Source of the DNA: Candidatus Hydrogenedentota bacterium
GTDB lineage: Bacteria; Hydrogenedentota; Hydrogenedentia; Hydrogenedentales; SLHB01
Length of the DNA: 40,667 bases
Direction: 5' to 3'
NCBI GenBank assembly: GCA_013359265.1
Contig: JABWCD010000040.1
Span: forward strand, 1-40,667
The translations under genes and the position numbers were made by a program. Positions within the stretch are counted from its first letter, which is position 1. Every line of letters begins with the position of its first letter. Of this stretch, positions 24,061 through 32,301 are shown in pieces. The notes under the pieces were generated by a model that was not told where the DNA came from, made no database searches, and worked only from the letters and a program-made list of their open reading frames with translations.

Positions 24061-25350
24061 ATGACCTTAATACAAGTACCATACGGTCAACGTCGCCTGT
24101 GCGCCGAGATGGCTTGGGGCCGATCGCTCGGTGTCATCGAAATTGCAGACGCCCCTGCGCTCGATGACGTCGAAGCCGCCCTGCGTGAAGGCCTTGCCAG
24201 GCCCATCGGCATGGCGGCGCATTTTTTTGACGGGGTCCGGGCGGGCGCGTCCGTGGCGGTCGTGGTCTCGGACGCGTACCGTCAAACCGGCGTTCACGAG
24301 TATCTCCCCGCGCTGCTGTCGGAATTGGGACGCGTAGGCGTGCGCGACGCGAACATCCGCTTCGTGTTTGCGAGCGGCACCCACCGCGTGCCGACCCCTG
24401 ATCAGCAGCGGTCCATCCTGGGACCGGAGGTGTACGCGCGGTTCAGGGACCGCGCCTATACGCGCGAGGCGTACAACGATGACCGGCACGTGTATATCGG
24501 CGCCACCTCGCGCGGCACCCCTGTTGAACTCGACCGCCTCGCGGTCGAGTGCGACCATATCGTTGCGACCGGCGCGATTGTGCTTCATTACTTCGGCGGC
24601 TTTGGCGGCGGCAGAAAATCTATCGTGCCGGGACTTGCCTCCGCGCGGACGATCGCGCACAACCACGCCATGAACCTCCACCCGACCGAAGGCCGGCTGC
24701 ATCCCGACGTGCGCATCGGCGTCCTCGACGGCAATCCCGTCGCGGAGGACATGCTCGAAGCGGCGAAGCTCGCGCGTGTCCACGGAATCATCAATACAGT
24801 CATGAACCGGCACGGGCGCATTGCTGGGCTTTTTGTCGGCGAACTCGATCAAGCGCACCGGAAGGGCGCTGAATTTGCGCGTTCCCTCTTTTCGGTTCCT
24901 ATCGCCGAGCGCGCCGATCTCGTGATCGCGAGCGCCGGGGCCGCGCGCAACTACGTCCAGTCGCACAAGGCGCTGTACAACGCCTACCAGGCGATGAAAC
25001 CCGGCGGCCGCATCGTCTACCTCGCTCCGTGCGCGGAAGGCCTTGGCGGCGAGCAAATCGAAAAATGGTTGCGCCTGGGCGGCGTGGAAGCGATTATCGC
25101 CTCGTTGCGGAAGCAGAGCGAAATCTACGGGCAGACCGCACTGTCCACGCGAGAGAAGTCGCCGTCCGCGATCATGGTGACCGAACTGCCGGACGACGCC
25201 GTCGCCTTAATAGGCGCGCGGCGCGCGCCGTCCCTCGAAGAGGCGCTGCGCATCGCACGCAATGAACTCCCCGATAAGGCATCGTACTACGTCATGCCGT
25301 CGGCATCGTACACGGTGCCGTGGTGTCACGAGCGTCTCGACGGCTCGTGA
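24061..25350 (+). CDS. larA: LarA-family nickel-pincer 2-hydroxyacid racemase
   Basis: The 429-residue protein has the LarA layout: VVVSDAYRQTG, the catalytic His in ASGTHRVPT near residue 106, HYFGGFGGGRKSIVPGLA near residues 174-191 and HNHAMNLHP. In lactate racemase a Lys in the GGRKS segment anchors the nickel-pincer (NPN) cofactor, and the His residues of the first, HYFG and HNH segments bind nickel or act as acid-base catalysts; all are present. Homologues racemise or epimerise lactate, malate, phenyllactate or sugar acids, so the substrate is open. The cofactor makers LarB, LarC and LarE are not in the window. ATG 24061 has no Shine-Dalgarno sequence and may lie at the transcript's 5' end. 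Confidence 0.85.
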   Translation: MTLIQVPYGQRRLCAEMAWGRSLGVIEIADAPALDDVEAALREGLARPIGMAAHFFDGVRAGASVAVVVSDAYRQTGVHEYLPALLSELGRVGVRDANIRFVFASGTHRVPTPDQQRSILGPEVYARFRDRAYTREAYNDDRHVYIGATSRGTPVELDRLAVECDHIVATGAIVLHYFGGFGGGRKSIVPGLASARTIAHNHAMNLHPTEGRLHPDVRIGVLDGNPVAEDMLEAAKLARVHGIINTVMNRHGRIAGLFVGELDQAHRKGAEFARSLFSVPIAERADLVIASAGAARNYVQSHKALYNAYQAMKPGGRIVYLAPCAEGLGGEQIEKWLRLGGVEAIIASLRKQSEIYGQTALSTREKSPSAIMVTELPDDAVALIGARRAPSLEEALRIARNELPDKASYYVMPSASYTVPWCHERLDGS

Positions 25351-25428
25351 CCGGGCAAGAACTATGGTAGGATATGGATTCGGTCTCTGGTGCAAAAGGT
25401 ACTGATAACAGGTGAGGGCTGTAGCACT

Positions 25429-26034
25429 ATGTCTCGATTAATCGCATATGTCGCGGTGGTGGCCGTCGCGGTGGGAGCGTCGGCTGCGGACAAGAAAGAC
25501 GACGAGGAATCCGCCAATGACAAGCCTGCGGCGGCCAGTGTGCTCGATTTCACCGTGAAGGACATCGACGGTAAGGAAACAAAACTGGGCGACAAATTCA
25601 ACGGCAAGGTACTGTTGATCGTTAACACGGCGTCAAAATGCGGGTATACACCTCAATACACCGATCTCGAGGCGGTCTACAAAAAGTACCACGATCAAGG
25701 GCTCGAAGTGCTCGCGTTTCCGAGCAACGATTTCGGCGCGCAGGAACCGGGCACCAACGACGAAATCAAGACGTTTTGTTCGTCCAAGTATGACGTGACG
25801 TTTCCTCTGTTCTCGAAGATTCCCGTGAAGGGTGACGACAAAGACCCGTTGTATGCATATCTAACGGATTCCTCCAAGCACCCGGCCACCGGCGGCGACA
25901 TCAAGTGGAATTTCACCAAGTTTCTTGTCGGCCGCGACGGAAAGGTCGTTGCCCGTTACGAACCCAAGGTGAAGCCGACGGACACCGAAGTGACCGAAGC
26001 CGTCGAGAAGGCGCTGGCGGCCAAGACGCAGTAA
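25429..26034 (+). CDS. Exported glutathione-peroxidase-family thiol peroxidase
   Basis: The 201-residue product starts with a signal peptide (MSRLIAYVAVVAVAVGASA) and a charged linker (DKKDDEESANDK). The thioredoxin-like peroxidase domain follows: catalytic Cys in NTASKCGYTPQY near residue 67, the Gln in FPSNDFGAQEPG near 103, and Trp-Asn in KWNFTKFLVGRDG near 161. This is the Cys-Gln-Trp-Asn active site of the family, with Cys, not selenocysteine. A second Cys (TFCSSKYDVTFP) could be the resolving Cys of thioredoxin-dependent members. The signal peptide puts it in the periplasm, less common for this family. ATG 25429 is chosen for the signal peptide; a GTG-rich stretch with GTGAGGG is upstream. 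A strong terminator follows. Confidence 0.9.
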   Translation: MSRLIAYVAVVAVAVGASAADKKDDEESANDKPAAASVLDFTVKDIDGKETKLGDKFNGKVLLIVNTASKCGYTPQYTDLEAVYKKYHDQGLEVLAFPSNDFGAQEPGTNDEIKTFCSSKYDVTFPLFSKIPVKGDDKDPLYAYLTDSSKHPATGGDIKWNFTKFLVGRDGKVVARYEPKVKPTDTEVTEAVEKALAAKTQ

Positions 26035-26051
26035 CCGTCAACCGAAACCGC

Positions 26052-26087
26052 GCGTGCCGCGTTCTCGTAACGCGGCACGCTTTTTTT
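26052..26087 (+). terminator. Rho-independent terminator of the glutathione peroxidase gene
   Basis: A perfect 12-bp GC-rich stem (26052-26063 with 26069-26080, core GCGTGCCGCG/CGCGGCACGC), a 5-nt loop and seven T bases. It isolates the peroxidase gene from the lipoprotein gene. Confidence 0.96.
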
Positions 26088-26206
26088 GACTCGATTGGCG
26101 TGGTTCGATAGGCTAGACGACGGGTCCGCCATATGTGTGCGGTTTCGCGTGTTGGGCGGTCTCATTCCCACGCGCTATACGAGTAACCCAAGTGGAGAAA
26201 CGTGAA

Positions 26207-26737
26207 ATGATGCGGTTTGCGGGGGTATCCGCTGCGATTTTCTTCGCGCTGGCTGTGACCGGCTGCAATACGATGGGCCGTCAGCCGAAACTTCAGGACG
26301 CCGTCATAAATCCCGCCGCGTTAAAGCCCGGCGAAAATGCGACGATTACCGTCAAGGTCGTCGACAAACACAAGATCGTACAGCGTGTCGTGGCGACCGT
26401 CGCCGAAGACCAGCGGATGAAGTTCAAGATGCGTGATGATGGTGTGGCCCCCGACGAAAAAGCGGCGGATGGCATCTGGTCGTACTCCGTGCGCGTGCCG
26501 TTCATGGCGCCGCCCGGGAATTTCACGCTCGAAATCACCGCGTATAACGCGAAGGGCGAGGCGATCAACGTCAAGAAAGGCCAAAAAGAGATTGGCCCCT
26601 TGACCGCGACCACCTCGTGGAGCATCACCTATCCGCCGGAATCGGCGCCGGCCGATGCGCCCGCCGCGGAAGCCCCGGCCGCAACCCCGCCGCCCGCCGA
26701 AGCTCCCGCCGCGCCTGCGCAAGAACCGCCGAAGTAA
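26207..26737 (+). CDS. Lipoprotein with Ig-like domain and Pro/Ala-rich tail
   Basis: The 176-residue product has a lipoprotein signal: hydrophobic ASAAIFFALAV-like core and lipobox VTGC, so the Cys near residue 20 would be lipidated. The mature part (LKPGENATITVKVVD, then DDGVAPDEKAADGIWSYSV and PGNFTLEITAYNAKGE) looks like one beta-sandwich of the kind found in exported Ig-like domains. The last 35 or so residues are a Pro/Ala/Glu-rich unstructured tail. I do not recognise a named family. ATG 26207 (or the adjacent ATG 26210) follows GGAG. The sulfatase-like gene begins 8 bases after the stop, so the two are probably co-transcribed. Confidence 0.75.
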   Translation: MMRFAGVSAAIFFALAVTGCNTMGRQPKLQDAVINPAALKPGENATITVKVVDKHKIVQRVVATVAEDQRMKFKMRDDGVAPDEKAADGIWSYSVRVPFMAPPGNFTLEITAYNAKGEAINVKKGQKEIGPLTATTSWSITYPPESAPADAPAAEAPAATPPPAEAPAAPAQEPPK

Positions 26738-26745
26738 CCGCCCCA

Positions 26746-28002
26746 ATGATCGCGTTTCTGCTGGCCGCAATGTCCGCGGCGCCGGACGTATTCATTGTGT
26801 CGGTTGATACGCTGCGCGCTGACCGGCTCGGCTGTTACGGTTACACCCACCCGACGACACCGAACATCGATGCATTCGCCAACGATGCGCTGATCTTCGA
26901 TGACTGCGTCGCCGAAGTGCCGCTCACCTCGCCGTCGTTTGGCGCGATGCTGACCTCGCGCTACCCGCGCATGAACGGCGCGGCGCGCAACGGTCTGCCG
27001 CTGCCGCCGGGTGTCCCGGCGCTCACCGAACAATTCAAAGCGGCGGGCTACCAGACCGTCTGCGTGACGAGTAACTGGACGCTGAAAGCGGACTTGTCCG
27101 GACTCGATCGTGGATTTGACGTATACGACGACGGGTTCAAAGACAAGCGCTGGGGATTCATGATCGCCGAACGCTTCGCCGACGACGTCACCAAGAGCGC
27201 GCTCAAGCTGCTCAACGAACGCGACGCGGGCAAACCGATGTTCGCGTGGTTTCACTACAGCGACCCGCACGCGCCATACAAGTTCCATGACAAGTTTCAT
27301 CCCGTCGGCAAACCGCTATGGAAGATGACCGAGGTCGAGGCGACCCGCGCGCGGTACGATTCCGAAGTAGCGTATACGGATTCGGAGATCGGCAAAGTGC
27401 TCGACGCGTTACCGAAGGAGAACGCCGTCATTCTGTTTGTCGCCGACCACGGCGAGAGCCTCCACGAGCACGAATACCTCGGTCACGGTCGCAGGCTCTA
27501 TCACAACAGCATTCGCGTGCCGTGCATTCTGCGCGCGCCGGGTGTCGCGCCCGGACGGTCGAACGCGCCGGCCCGCCTTGTCGATATCGCCCCGACCCTT
27601 CTGTCGCTCGCAGAACTTCCCCCGATGAAGGACATGTTCGGCGTTGACCTGATCAACCATTCGCCACCGATGGATCGCGCGCGCGTCGTCGAAACATACG
27701 GCGGCGCGGTACCCGGTGTGCCCGGAGCGAAAGCCGTGATGACCGCGCGGCCACCCATGCGCCAGAGCGTAATCAAGGGCGAATGGAAATTGATCGTCGG
27801 AGGGCCCGGCCCGGAACTTTTCAATCTCCGCACCGATCCGGGCGAACTGAAGAATCTAATAGACGAGGAGAAGCCGCGCGCCGCAGAACTGCGCGCGCTT
27901 ATCGATGAATGGGACGAGAAGACACCCAAGGGAACGACCGAAGCGGCGGAGCTCAGCGACGAAGACGTGGACGCCCTAAAGAGCCTTGGCTACGTCGAGT
28001 GA
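26746..28002 (+). CDS. Sulfatase-like protein of the alkaline phosphatase superfamily, catalytic Cys absent
   Basis: The 418-residue protein has the sulfatase fold markers: metal Asp in VDTLRADRLGCYGY near residue 22, FHYSDPHAPY near 168, VADHGESLHEH near 230 and HGRRLYHNSIRVP, and a C-terminal KLIVGGPGPELFNL segment. Type I sulfatases need C/S-x-P-x-R, where Cys or Ser becomes formylglycine. Here the site reads PLTSPSFGAMLTSRYP near residue 62: Thr occupies the Cys position and Phe replaces Arg. The related phosphoglycerol transferases use a Thr nucleophile, so it may act on another phosphate or sulfate ester, or be a non-sulfatase. The very short hydrophobic N-terminus (MIAFLLAAMSAAP) is a weak export signal. 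It overlaps the convergent peptidase gene by 27 bases. Confidence 0.85.
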   Translation: MIAFLLAAMSAAPDVFIVSVDTLRADRLGCYGYTHPTTPNIDAFANDALIFDDCVAEVPLTSPSFGAMLTSRYPRMNGAARNGLPLPPGVPALTEQFKAAGYQTVCVTSNWTLKADLSGLDRGFDVYDDGFKDKRWGFMIAERFADDVTKSALKLLNERDAGKPMFAWFHYSDPHAPYKFHDKFHPVGKPLWKMTEVEATRARYDSEVAYTDSEIGKVLDALPKENAVILFVADHGESLHEHEYLGHGRRLYHNSIRVPCILRAPGVAPGRSNAPARLVDIAPTLLSLAELPPMKDMFGVDLINHSPPMDRARVVETYGGAVPGVPGAKAVMTARPPMRQSVIKGEWKLIVGGPGPELFNLRTDPGELKNLIDEEKPRAAELRALIDEWDEKTPKGTTEAAELSDEDVDALKSLGYVE

Positions 28003-29100
28003 GTCCTGCTTGATGAGCGGCAGCGGGTTCACCGCCTTGTTGTTCTGACGCACCTCGAAATGCAGGTGCGATCCCGTGGACCGGCCCGTCGAACCCACCT
28101 TCGCGATCGGCGTGTCCTTCAGCACCACGTCGCCCGTCTTCACCAACAACTCGGAAGCGTGCGCATACACCGTCTCCATGCCGTTCGGGTGCTGAATCAC
28201 CACCATGTTTCCGTGTCCGCCGTCCCATCCCGCGGACTTCACCGTGCCCGGCATGTACGGATAAATCTCCGTACCTGCCGCGGCGGCGATGTCAATGCCC
28301 TGGTGAAATTGCGGCTTGCCCGAGAACGGATCGCTGCGCACGCCAAAACCCGACGTGAATCGCCCCGCGCCCGCCAACAGCTTTGACCATGGACCGGCCG
28401 CCGGCGCGGCCTCGCGCGCAGCAGTTCCGGGTTCGAGAATCGATTGCATGAGCGCGGTGAGATCGACCGGTTTGGCCGATTCCGCGGCAGCCTCGTTTAC
28501 GTGCGCGAATGGCGTATGCGTATGCAGCATGGGCCGTGCATTCGACAGCCGGTGGAAAATTGGCCGCAACGTCGGTTGCGCGCCGCCCATCGCCGTCCCG
28601 CGCCGCGTTTCCGACAATGTCGCGAGCGGCGCGCGCGCCGTGACCGGCCCGGTGGCATGGAATTCCTTCGAAGGAACGCCGTTGGTCTCTGCCACGCCTT
28701 GCGCAGGCATCAACGGGGGAACGTCGCGTCTGGATTCGATCTGCCCGCGCGCAATCGGTGAATTCCCAGCCAACTCGGACAAGTCGAGCTTCTGACCGAC
28801 CGAAATTACGTCTGCATCACGCAATTTGTTTGAGGCCGCAACACGATGCACGGCCGCATTGATCGCGCTCTTGGTTGGGGCGTCGCCATTCGCCTTCAGC
28901 GCGTCCCGGCAAATGCTCCAGAGCGATTCGCCGGCCCGAACCTGGTGATCCACCGGCGGACGGCTCGCGGAAACCTTGGCCGTCGTTGCCGCCTGCAGCA
29001 GCTCCATAAACCGGGAATCTTGGCGAAACGGCAGCGTCCGCAGCGACGGCGCCTCTCCCAGTTCCGGCGGGGTGGCCGGTTGCACAGGCTTGATGACCAT
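27976..29100 (-). CDS. LysM and M23 (lysostaphin-type) peptidase protein
   Basis: The 374-residue protein has a LysM domain near residues 50-110 (DHQVRAGESLWSICRDAL through DVISVGQKLDL), then about 140 residues of low-complexity linker. The M23 metallopeptidase domain runs from about residue 255, with zinc ligands in HQGIDIAAAAGTEIY and HLHFEVR and the GNMVVIQHPNG and YAHASELLVKTGD strands. All catalytic ligands are present. M23 enzymes cut peptide cross-links in peptidoglycan. No signal peptide is evident at the N-terminus (MVIKPVQPATPPE), so export may be by a flagellar or other specialised route, or the true start may be elsewhere; this is not resolved. It is convergent with, and overlaps, the sulfatase-like gene by 27 bases. 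Confidence 0.9.
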   Translation of the reverse strand: MVIKPVQPATPPELGEAPSLRTLPFRQDSRFMELLQAATTAKVSASRPPVDHQVRAGESLWSICRDALKANGDAPTKSAINAAVHRVAASNKLRDADVISVGQKLDLSELAGNSPIARGQIESRRDVPPLMPAQGVAETNGVPSKEFHATGPVTARAPLATLSETRRGTAMGGAQPTLRPIFHRLSNARPMLHTHTPFAHVNEAAAESAKPVDLTALMQSILEPGTAAREAAPAAGPWSKLLAGAGRFTSGFGVRSDPFSGKPQFHQGIDIAAAAGTEIYPYMPGTVKSAGWDGGHGNMVVIQHPNGMETVYAHASELLVKTGDVVLKDTPIAKVGSTGRSTGSHLHFEVRQNNKAVNPLPLIKQDSLDVAKAL

Positions 29101-29279
29101 GTAACACTCCCCTGCGACTCAAGGTCGTACCTCGACAGCAATGGCCATGCCCGAAACGCATTTTGTTCGTAACATATTTGTGCATAATGACTTGTGAGAA
29201 TCTCGCCTTCGCGAGACCTGCCCGCCAACGGAATATTGTTCCCGTGGACTGGCGGATTATGCCGGGATTGCGTGCCGAC

Positions 29280-29921
29280 CTACCGCTCGACGACGGCGAA
29301 CAATCGGCACCCGCTCGAATCGATCCCCTGAATTCTCAGCGGAACTGCGAAGACATAGAAATCGGGCTTCGTGAGGGCGGCGCCGTTTTGCGGGAACTCG
29401 ACGAGCAGCGTATCGCGGCTCAGGAGCAGGTCGTGAAAGATGCGCCCGGCTTCGAGCGACGTGTCGCCGAAATTAATGGTGTGCTCGAAGATGAAGAGCT
29501 TGAGATTGAATTCGGCGAAATAGCGCACACAATCGAGATCGATGAACAGCGGCCGGCGCGCCGTGTCGTTGCGCACGTAGAGTATCTCGAATTGGCCCCG
29601 CTTGGGTTCAAGTTGCGGCCGGATGTGGTCGAGCGTAACACGCTGCGCCGATTCCGGAATCGCCGTCGTTACCAACGCGGCCCGGCCCATGAAGTGGTCG
29701 AGCGGATAGTCCGTGCACGTGTTGCCCCTGAAATAGAAGTGGACCGGCGACTCGATGTGCGTGCCCACGTGGGTGTGCGTGTTGACAATGTCGTACTTCA
29801 GCGTGCCATCGCCGAGGCGACCTTCCTTCACCTCGAAGGGCCGCCCCTCCGTAAGCTGATTGGGGACGACAGGCATCGAGAGATCGACGAGGTCGTAGCG
29901 CGAAAGATCGATGGCAAACAT
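29280..29921 (-). CDS. Cyclase/kynurenine-formamidase-like metal hydrolase
   Basis: The 213-residue protein belongs to the cyclase family (PF04199-like), recognised by DLSMPVVPNQLTEG and the metal-binding signature HTHVGTHIESPVHF near residue 49, with PLDHFMGRAALV and a C-terminal FYVFAVPLRIQGIDSSG. Families with this fold include bacterial kynurenine formamidase and polyketide or isatin hydrolases; no tryptophan-degradation genes lie nearby, so the substrate is unknown. The start ATG 29921 has AAGGGA upstream on its own strand. It is divergent from menG with a 78-base shared regulatory region. The family is solid. Confidence 0.85.
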   Translation of the reverse strand: MFAIDLSRYDLVDLSMPVVPNQLTEGRPFEVKEGRLGDGTLKYDIVNTHTHVGTHIESPVHFYFRGNTCTDYPLDHFMGRAALVTTAIPESAQRVTLDHIRPQLEPKRGQFEILYVRNDTARRPLFIDLDCVRYFAEFNLKLFIFEHTINFGDTSLEAGRIFHDLLLSRDTLLVEFPQNGAALTKPDFYVFAVPLRIQGIDSSGCRLFAVVER

Positions 29922-29999
29922 CGTAAACGTTCCCTTCTGAAACCTGGGCGAATCGCCGCGAAAACCGACTATACCATACGCTATACTAGGTCAATTCTC
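29922..29999. promoter_or_regulatory. divergent promoter region of the cyclase and menG genes
   Basis: On the plus strand, TATACC (29970) and TATACT (29982-29987) lie just before the menG ATG at 30000. On the minus strand, TTGACC and TATAGT are about 15 bases apart in the same stretch. The two TATA-like boxes overlap, so the genes may compete for polymerase. menG would have a very short leader and no obvious Shine-Dalgarno sequence. Confidence 0.4.
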
Positions 30000-30731
30000 A
30001 TGGCGACTGTTTCAAAACTGGAAAGTCCCCCTACGCCCGCGCGCAACGACGTGTGGCGGATGTTCGACCGTATCGCCCACCGGTACGACCTGCTGAACCG
30101 TGTGCTGTCCATGCGGCAGGACGTGGCCTGGCGCAAGCGGCTGGCAACCTTATTGCCGGAACGCGAGGACCTGCGCGTGTTGGACCTCGCTACCGGGACC
30201 GGCGACGTCTTGCTGGCGCTGCGGGCCGGATGTCCGCGCGTGCGGTCCGGCGTGGGAATGGACATGGCCCGCAAAATGCTCGAACTGGGCACGGTGAAGT
30301 TCGAGGACAAGGGCCAGGCTTCGGCCCTGCAAATGGTGCGCGGGGACGCAACGCGGATAGCAGCGGCCCACGCGTCGTTCGATGTCGTGACCATGTCCTT
30401 CGGAATTCGCAATGTAGTAGACGTGGGCGCCACGCTGCGCGAGATGCACCGGGTGCTGAAACCCGGCGGCCGCGTGCTCATCCTCGAGTTCTCGCTTCCG
30501 TCCAACGCGCTCCTGCGTCGCGCTTACTTGCTGTACTTCCGATACCTCTTGCCGCGCATCGGCGGGCTGGTGTCCGGCGATTCGTACGCCTACCGCTATC
30601 TCAACCAAACGGTCGAGACATTCCCGTATGGCGAGGCGTTTTGCGCGATGATGCGCGACGCGAACTTTTCGGATGTGAAAATGCATTCGGTGACGTTCGG
30701 AATTGCGACCATTTATCAGGGTGACAAGTGA
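30000..30731 (+). CDS. menG: Demethylmenaquinone methyltransferase (UbiE/MenG)
   Basis: The 243-residue protein is a class I SAM methyltransferase with the UbiE/MenG signature: MFDRIAHRYDLLNRVLSM near residue 21, SAM-binding DLATGTGDVL near 63, ADxxx-like MVRGDATRIA, SFGIRNVVD near 137 and FGIATIYQG at the end. It methylates demethylmenaquinone in the last step of menaquinone synthesis. The assignment to MenG, not the ubiquinone step, follows from menF and menD just downstream. ATG 30000 is at the end of a short spacer from the divergent cyclase gene. The first heptamer array starts 5 bases after its stop. The frame is open far upstream, but that part is non-coding. Confidence 0.93.
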   Translation: MATVSKLESPPTPARNDVWRMFDRIAHRYDLLNRVLSMRQDVAWRKRLATLLPEREDLRVLDLATGTGDVLLALRAGCPRVRSGVGMDMARKMLELGTVKFEDKGQASALQMVRGDATRIAAAHASFDVVTMSFGIRNVVDVGATLREMHRVLKPGGRVLILEFSLPSNALLRRAYLLYFRYLLPRIGGLVSGDSYAYRYLNQTVETFPYGEAFCAMMRDANFSDVKMHSVTFGIATIYQGDK

Positions 30732-30735
30732 TGCA

Positions 30736-30770
30736 AATTCAGATTTCAGATTTCAGGTTTTGGATTACGG
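30736..30770. repeat. heptanucleotide array, left arm of the menG-menF spacer
   Basis: Five 7-bp units AATTCAG, ATTTCAG, ATTTCAG, GTTTTGG, ATTACGG begin 4 bases after the menG stop. The units drift toward the ATTTTGG type of the clpA-aat junction. Confidence 0.75.
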
Positions 30771-30854
30771 AATTTGTGAGTTCGCCGTTTATACATTGCA
30801 GTCGACGCCGCCATCAAGAGAATGTGCAAGGCAGGTCAACGTCTCTGCTACAAT

Positions 30855-30882
30855 CCAAAATCCAAAATCCAAAATCCAAAAT
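30855..30882. repeat. heptanucleotide array, CCAAAAT x4, right arm of the menG-menF spacer
   Basis: Four perfect units. The orientation is opposite to the left arm; TTTTGGATT in the left arm can pair with AATCCAAAA here. The menF start is 30 bases on. Confidence 0.95.
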
Positions 30883-30912
30883 CCTCCATGATCGCGGGGC
30901 TGCACTCGCGTC

Positions 30913-32301
30913 ATGACCCCGTACCTCTACCCAGATGTCGTCGAACCCACCCACGCAAAGCGCGCGCTCGCCACGCTGCTCGAGCAGGCCTTCGATTCGG
31001 CGGCGCACTCGTCGAAACCGCGCCGCGTCGTCCGGTGCGAAGTGCCGGTCGATGGCGTCGATCCGCTGGCATGGCTCGAGGCGCAGGGGAACCGATCGCG
31101 CGGGTACTGGTGCGACCGCGAGCGGCACTTCGAGTTGGCGGGTGTCGGCACCGCGGACATCATCACCGCGGAGGTGTTGACGAACTACGACGAGTTGTTC
31201 GATCATCTGCGCGCGTGCATCGCGAGCGTGCACCCGCATCTCCACTATTACGGCGGGATGCGCTTCAGCCTCACCACGCCGCCCGTCGAAAAGTGGGCCC
31301 CCTTCGGCGCGTACCGGTTTGTGTTACCGAAGTTCGAGGTGTTGTCGCGCGGCGACCAAACCTACCTCGCGTGCAACGCGATGCTGAAGGATGAACAGGA
31401 AAACCTGCTGGCGAAATTGTTGGACCAGTTGGACGCGATGCCGTTTCCAGGTCTCGATGCGCCCGCGGCGATCGCGCACCCGCAGTCGCGCGCGGACGCG
31501 CCGGATCGGAACGAATGGATCAGGCAAATGGAGCGCACGCTTGCGGCAATACACGACGGCGCAATCGAGAAAGCGGTGCTGGCGCGCGAAAGCGTTTTTG
31601 CGTTTGACGCCCCCATCGATCCCGTGGCGCTGTTGCGCCAATTGAACGCCTCGGCGTCGAAGTCGTATCGATTCTGCTTTCAGCCGAAGCCCGGCGTGGC
31701 GTTCATCGGCGTGTCGCCGGAGCGGTTGTATAAGCGGCAAGATCGCTACGTGCGTACCGAGGCCGTTGCGGGCACGCGTCCCACCACCGGCGACCTGCGC
31801 GTCGACGCTGCGCTTGCGGACGAGTTGCTGAACAGCGATAAGGACCGCCGCGAACACAAACACGTGCTCGATGCGGTTCGCGCGGAACTGGCGCGCCAAT
31901 GCACCGCGGTACACACCGACGACGACGTGTGCGTGATGCGCCTGGACAAGTACCAGCATCTCTACGTCGGAATCGAAGGCATCCTCGATCATTTTGGCAC
32001 CGACGCGGAATTGTTGCGCGGACTGCATCCGACGCCCGCCGTCGGCGGTGTGCCGACCCGGACGGCGTTGGACTGGATTGCCGAATCGGAGCCTTTCGAT
32101 CGTGGGTGGTACGCGGGGCCCGTCGGCTGGGTCGGCTGCGACTCCGCGGAGTTCGCCGTCGCAATTCGCTCCGCACTTGTCACCGGCAACACGCTCTCCG
32201 TCTACACCGGCGCGGGCATTGTCGACGGGTCCGTCCCCGACGAAGAATGGGCCGAACTCGAAAACAAGCTGACGCCATACACCGCTGTTCTCGACGCATG
32301 A
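30913..32301 (+). CDS. menF: Isochorismate synthase
   Basis: The 462-residue protein belongs to the chorismate-binding family. The C-terminal catalytic half shows KAVLARESVF near residue 215, FCFQPKPGVAFIGVSPERLY, the acidic and basic catalytic segment TEAVAGTRPTT, ELLNSDKDRREHKHV, and LHPTPAVGGVPT with GWYAGPVGWV near the end. The PTPAxGGxP and GxYxGPVGW motifs are typical of isochorismate and related synthases. It converts chorismate to isochorismate, the entry step to menaquinone. The stop overlaps the menD start as ATGA, so the two are translationally coupled. No clear ribosome-binding site precedes ATG 30913. A role in siderophore synthesis is unlikely given the neighbours. Confidence 0.92.
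   Translation: MTPYLYPDVVEPTHAKRALATLLEQAFDSAAHSSKPRRVVRCEVPVDGVDPLAWLEAQGNRSRGYWCDRERHFELAGVGTADIITAEVLTNYDELFDHLRACIASVHPHLHYYGGMRFSLTTPPVEKWAPFGAYRFVLPKFEVLSRGDQTYLACNAMLKDEQENLLAKLLDQLDAMPFPGLDAPAAIAHPQSRADAPDRNEWIRQMERTLAAIHDGAIEKAVLARESVFAFDAPIDPVALLRQLNASASKSYRFCFQPKPGVAFIGVSPERLYKRQDRYVRTEAVAGTRPTTGDLRVDAALADELLNSDKDRREHKHVLDAVRAELARQCTAVHTDDDVCVMRLDKYQHLYVGIEGILDHFGTDAELLRGLHPTPAVGGVPTRTALDWIAESEPFDRGWYAGPVGWVGCDSAEFAVAIRSALVTGNTLSVYTGAGIVDGSVPDEEWAELENKLTPYTAVLDA

Noticed and set aside
29185-29220. Hairpin TCTCGC-CTTC-GCGAGA as a terminator
   Set aside because: The stem is only 6 bp and no T-run follows on either strand.
29163-29999. N-terminal extension of menG on the plus strand
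   Set aside because: It is antisense to the cyclase gene, and MenG proteins start where ATG 30000 begins.
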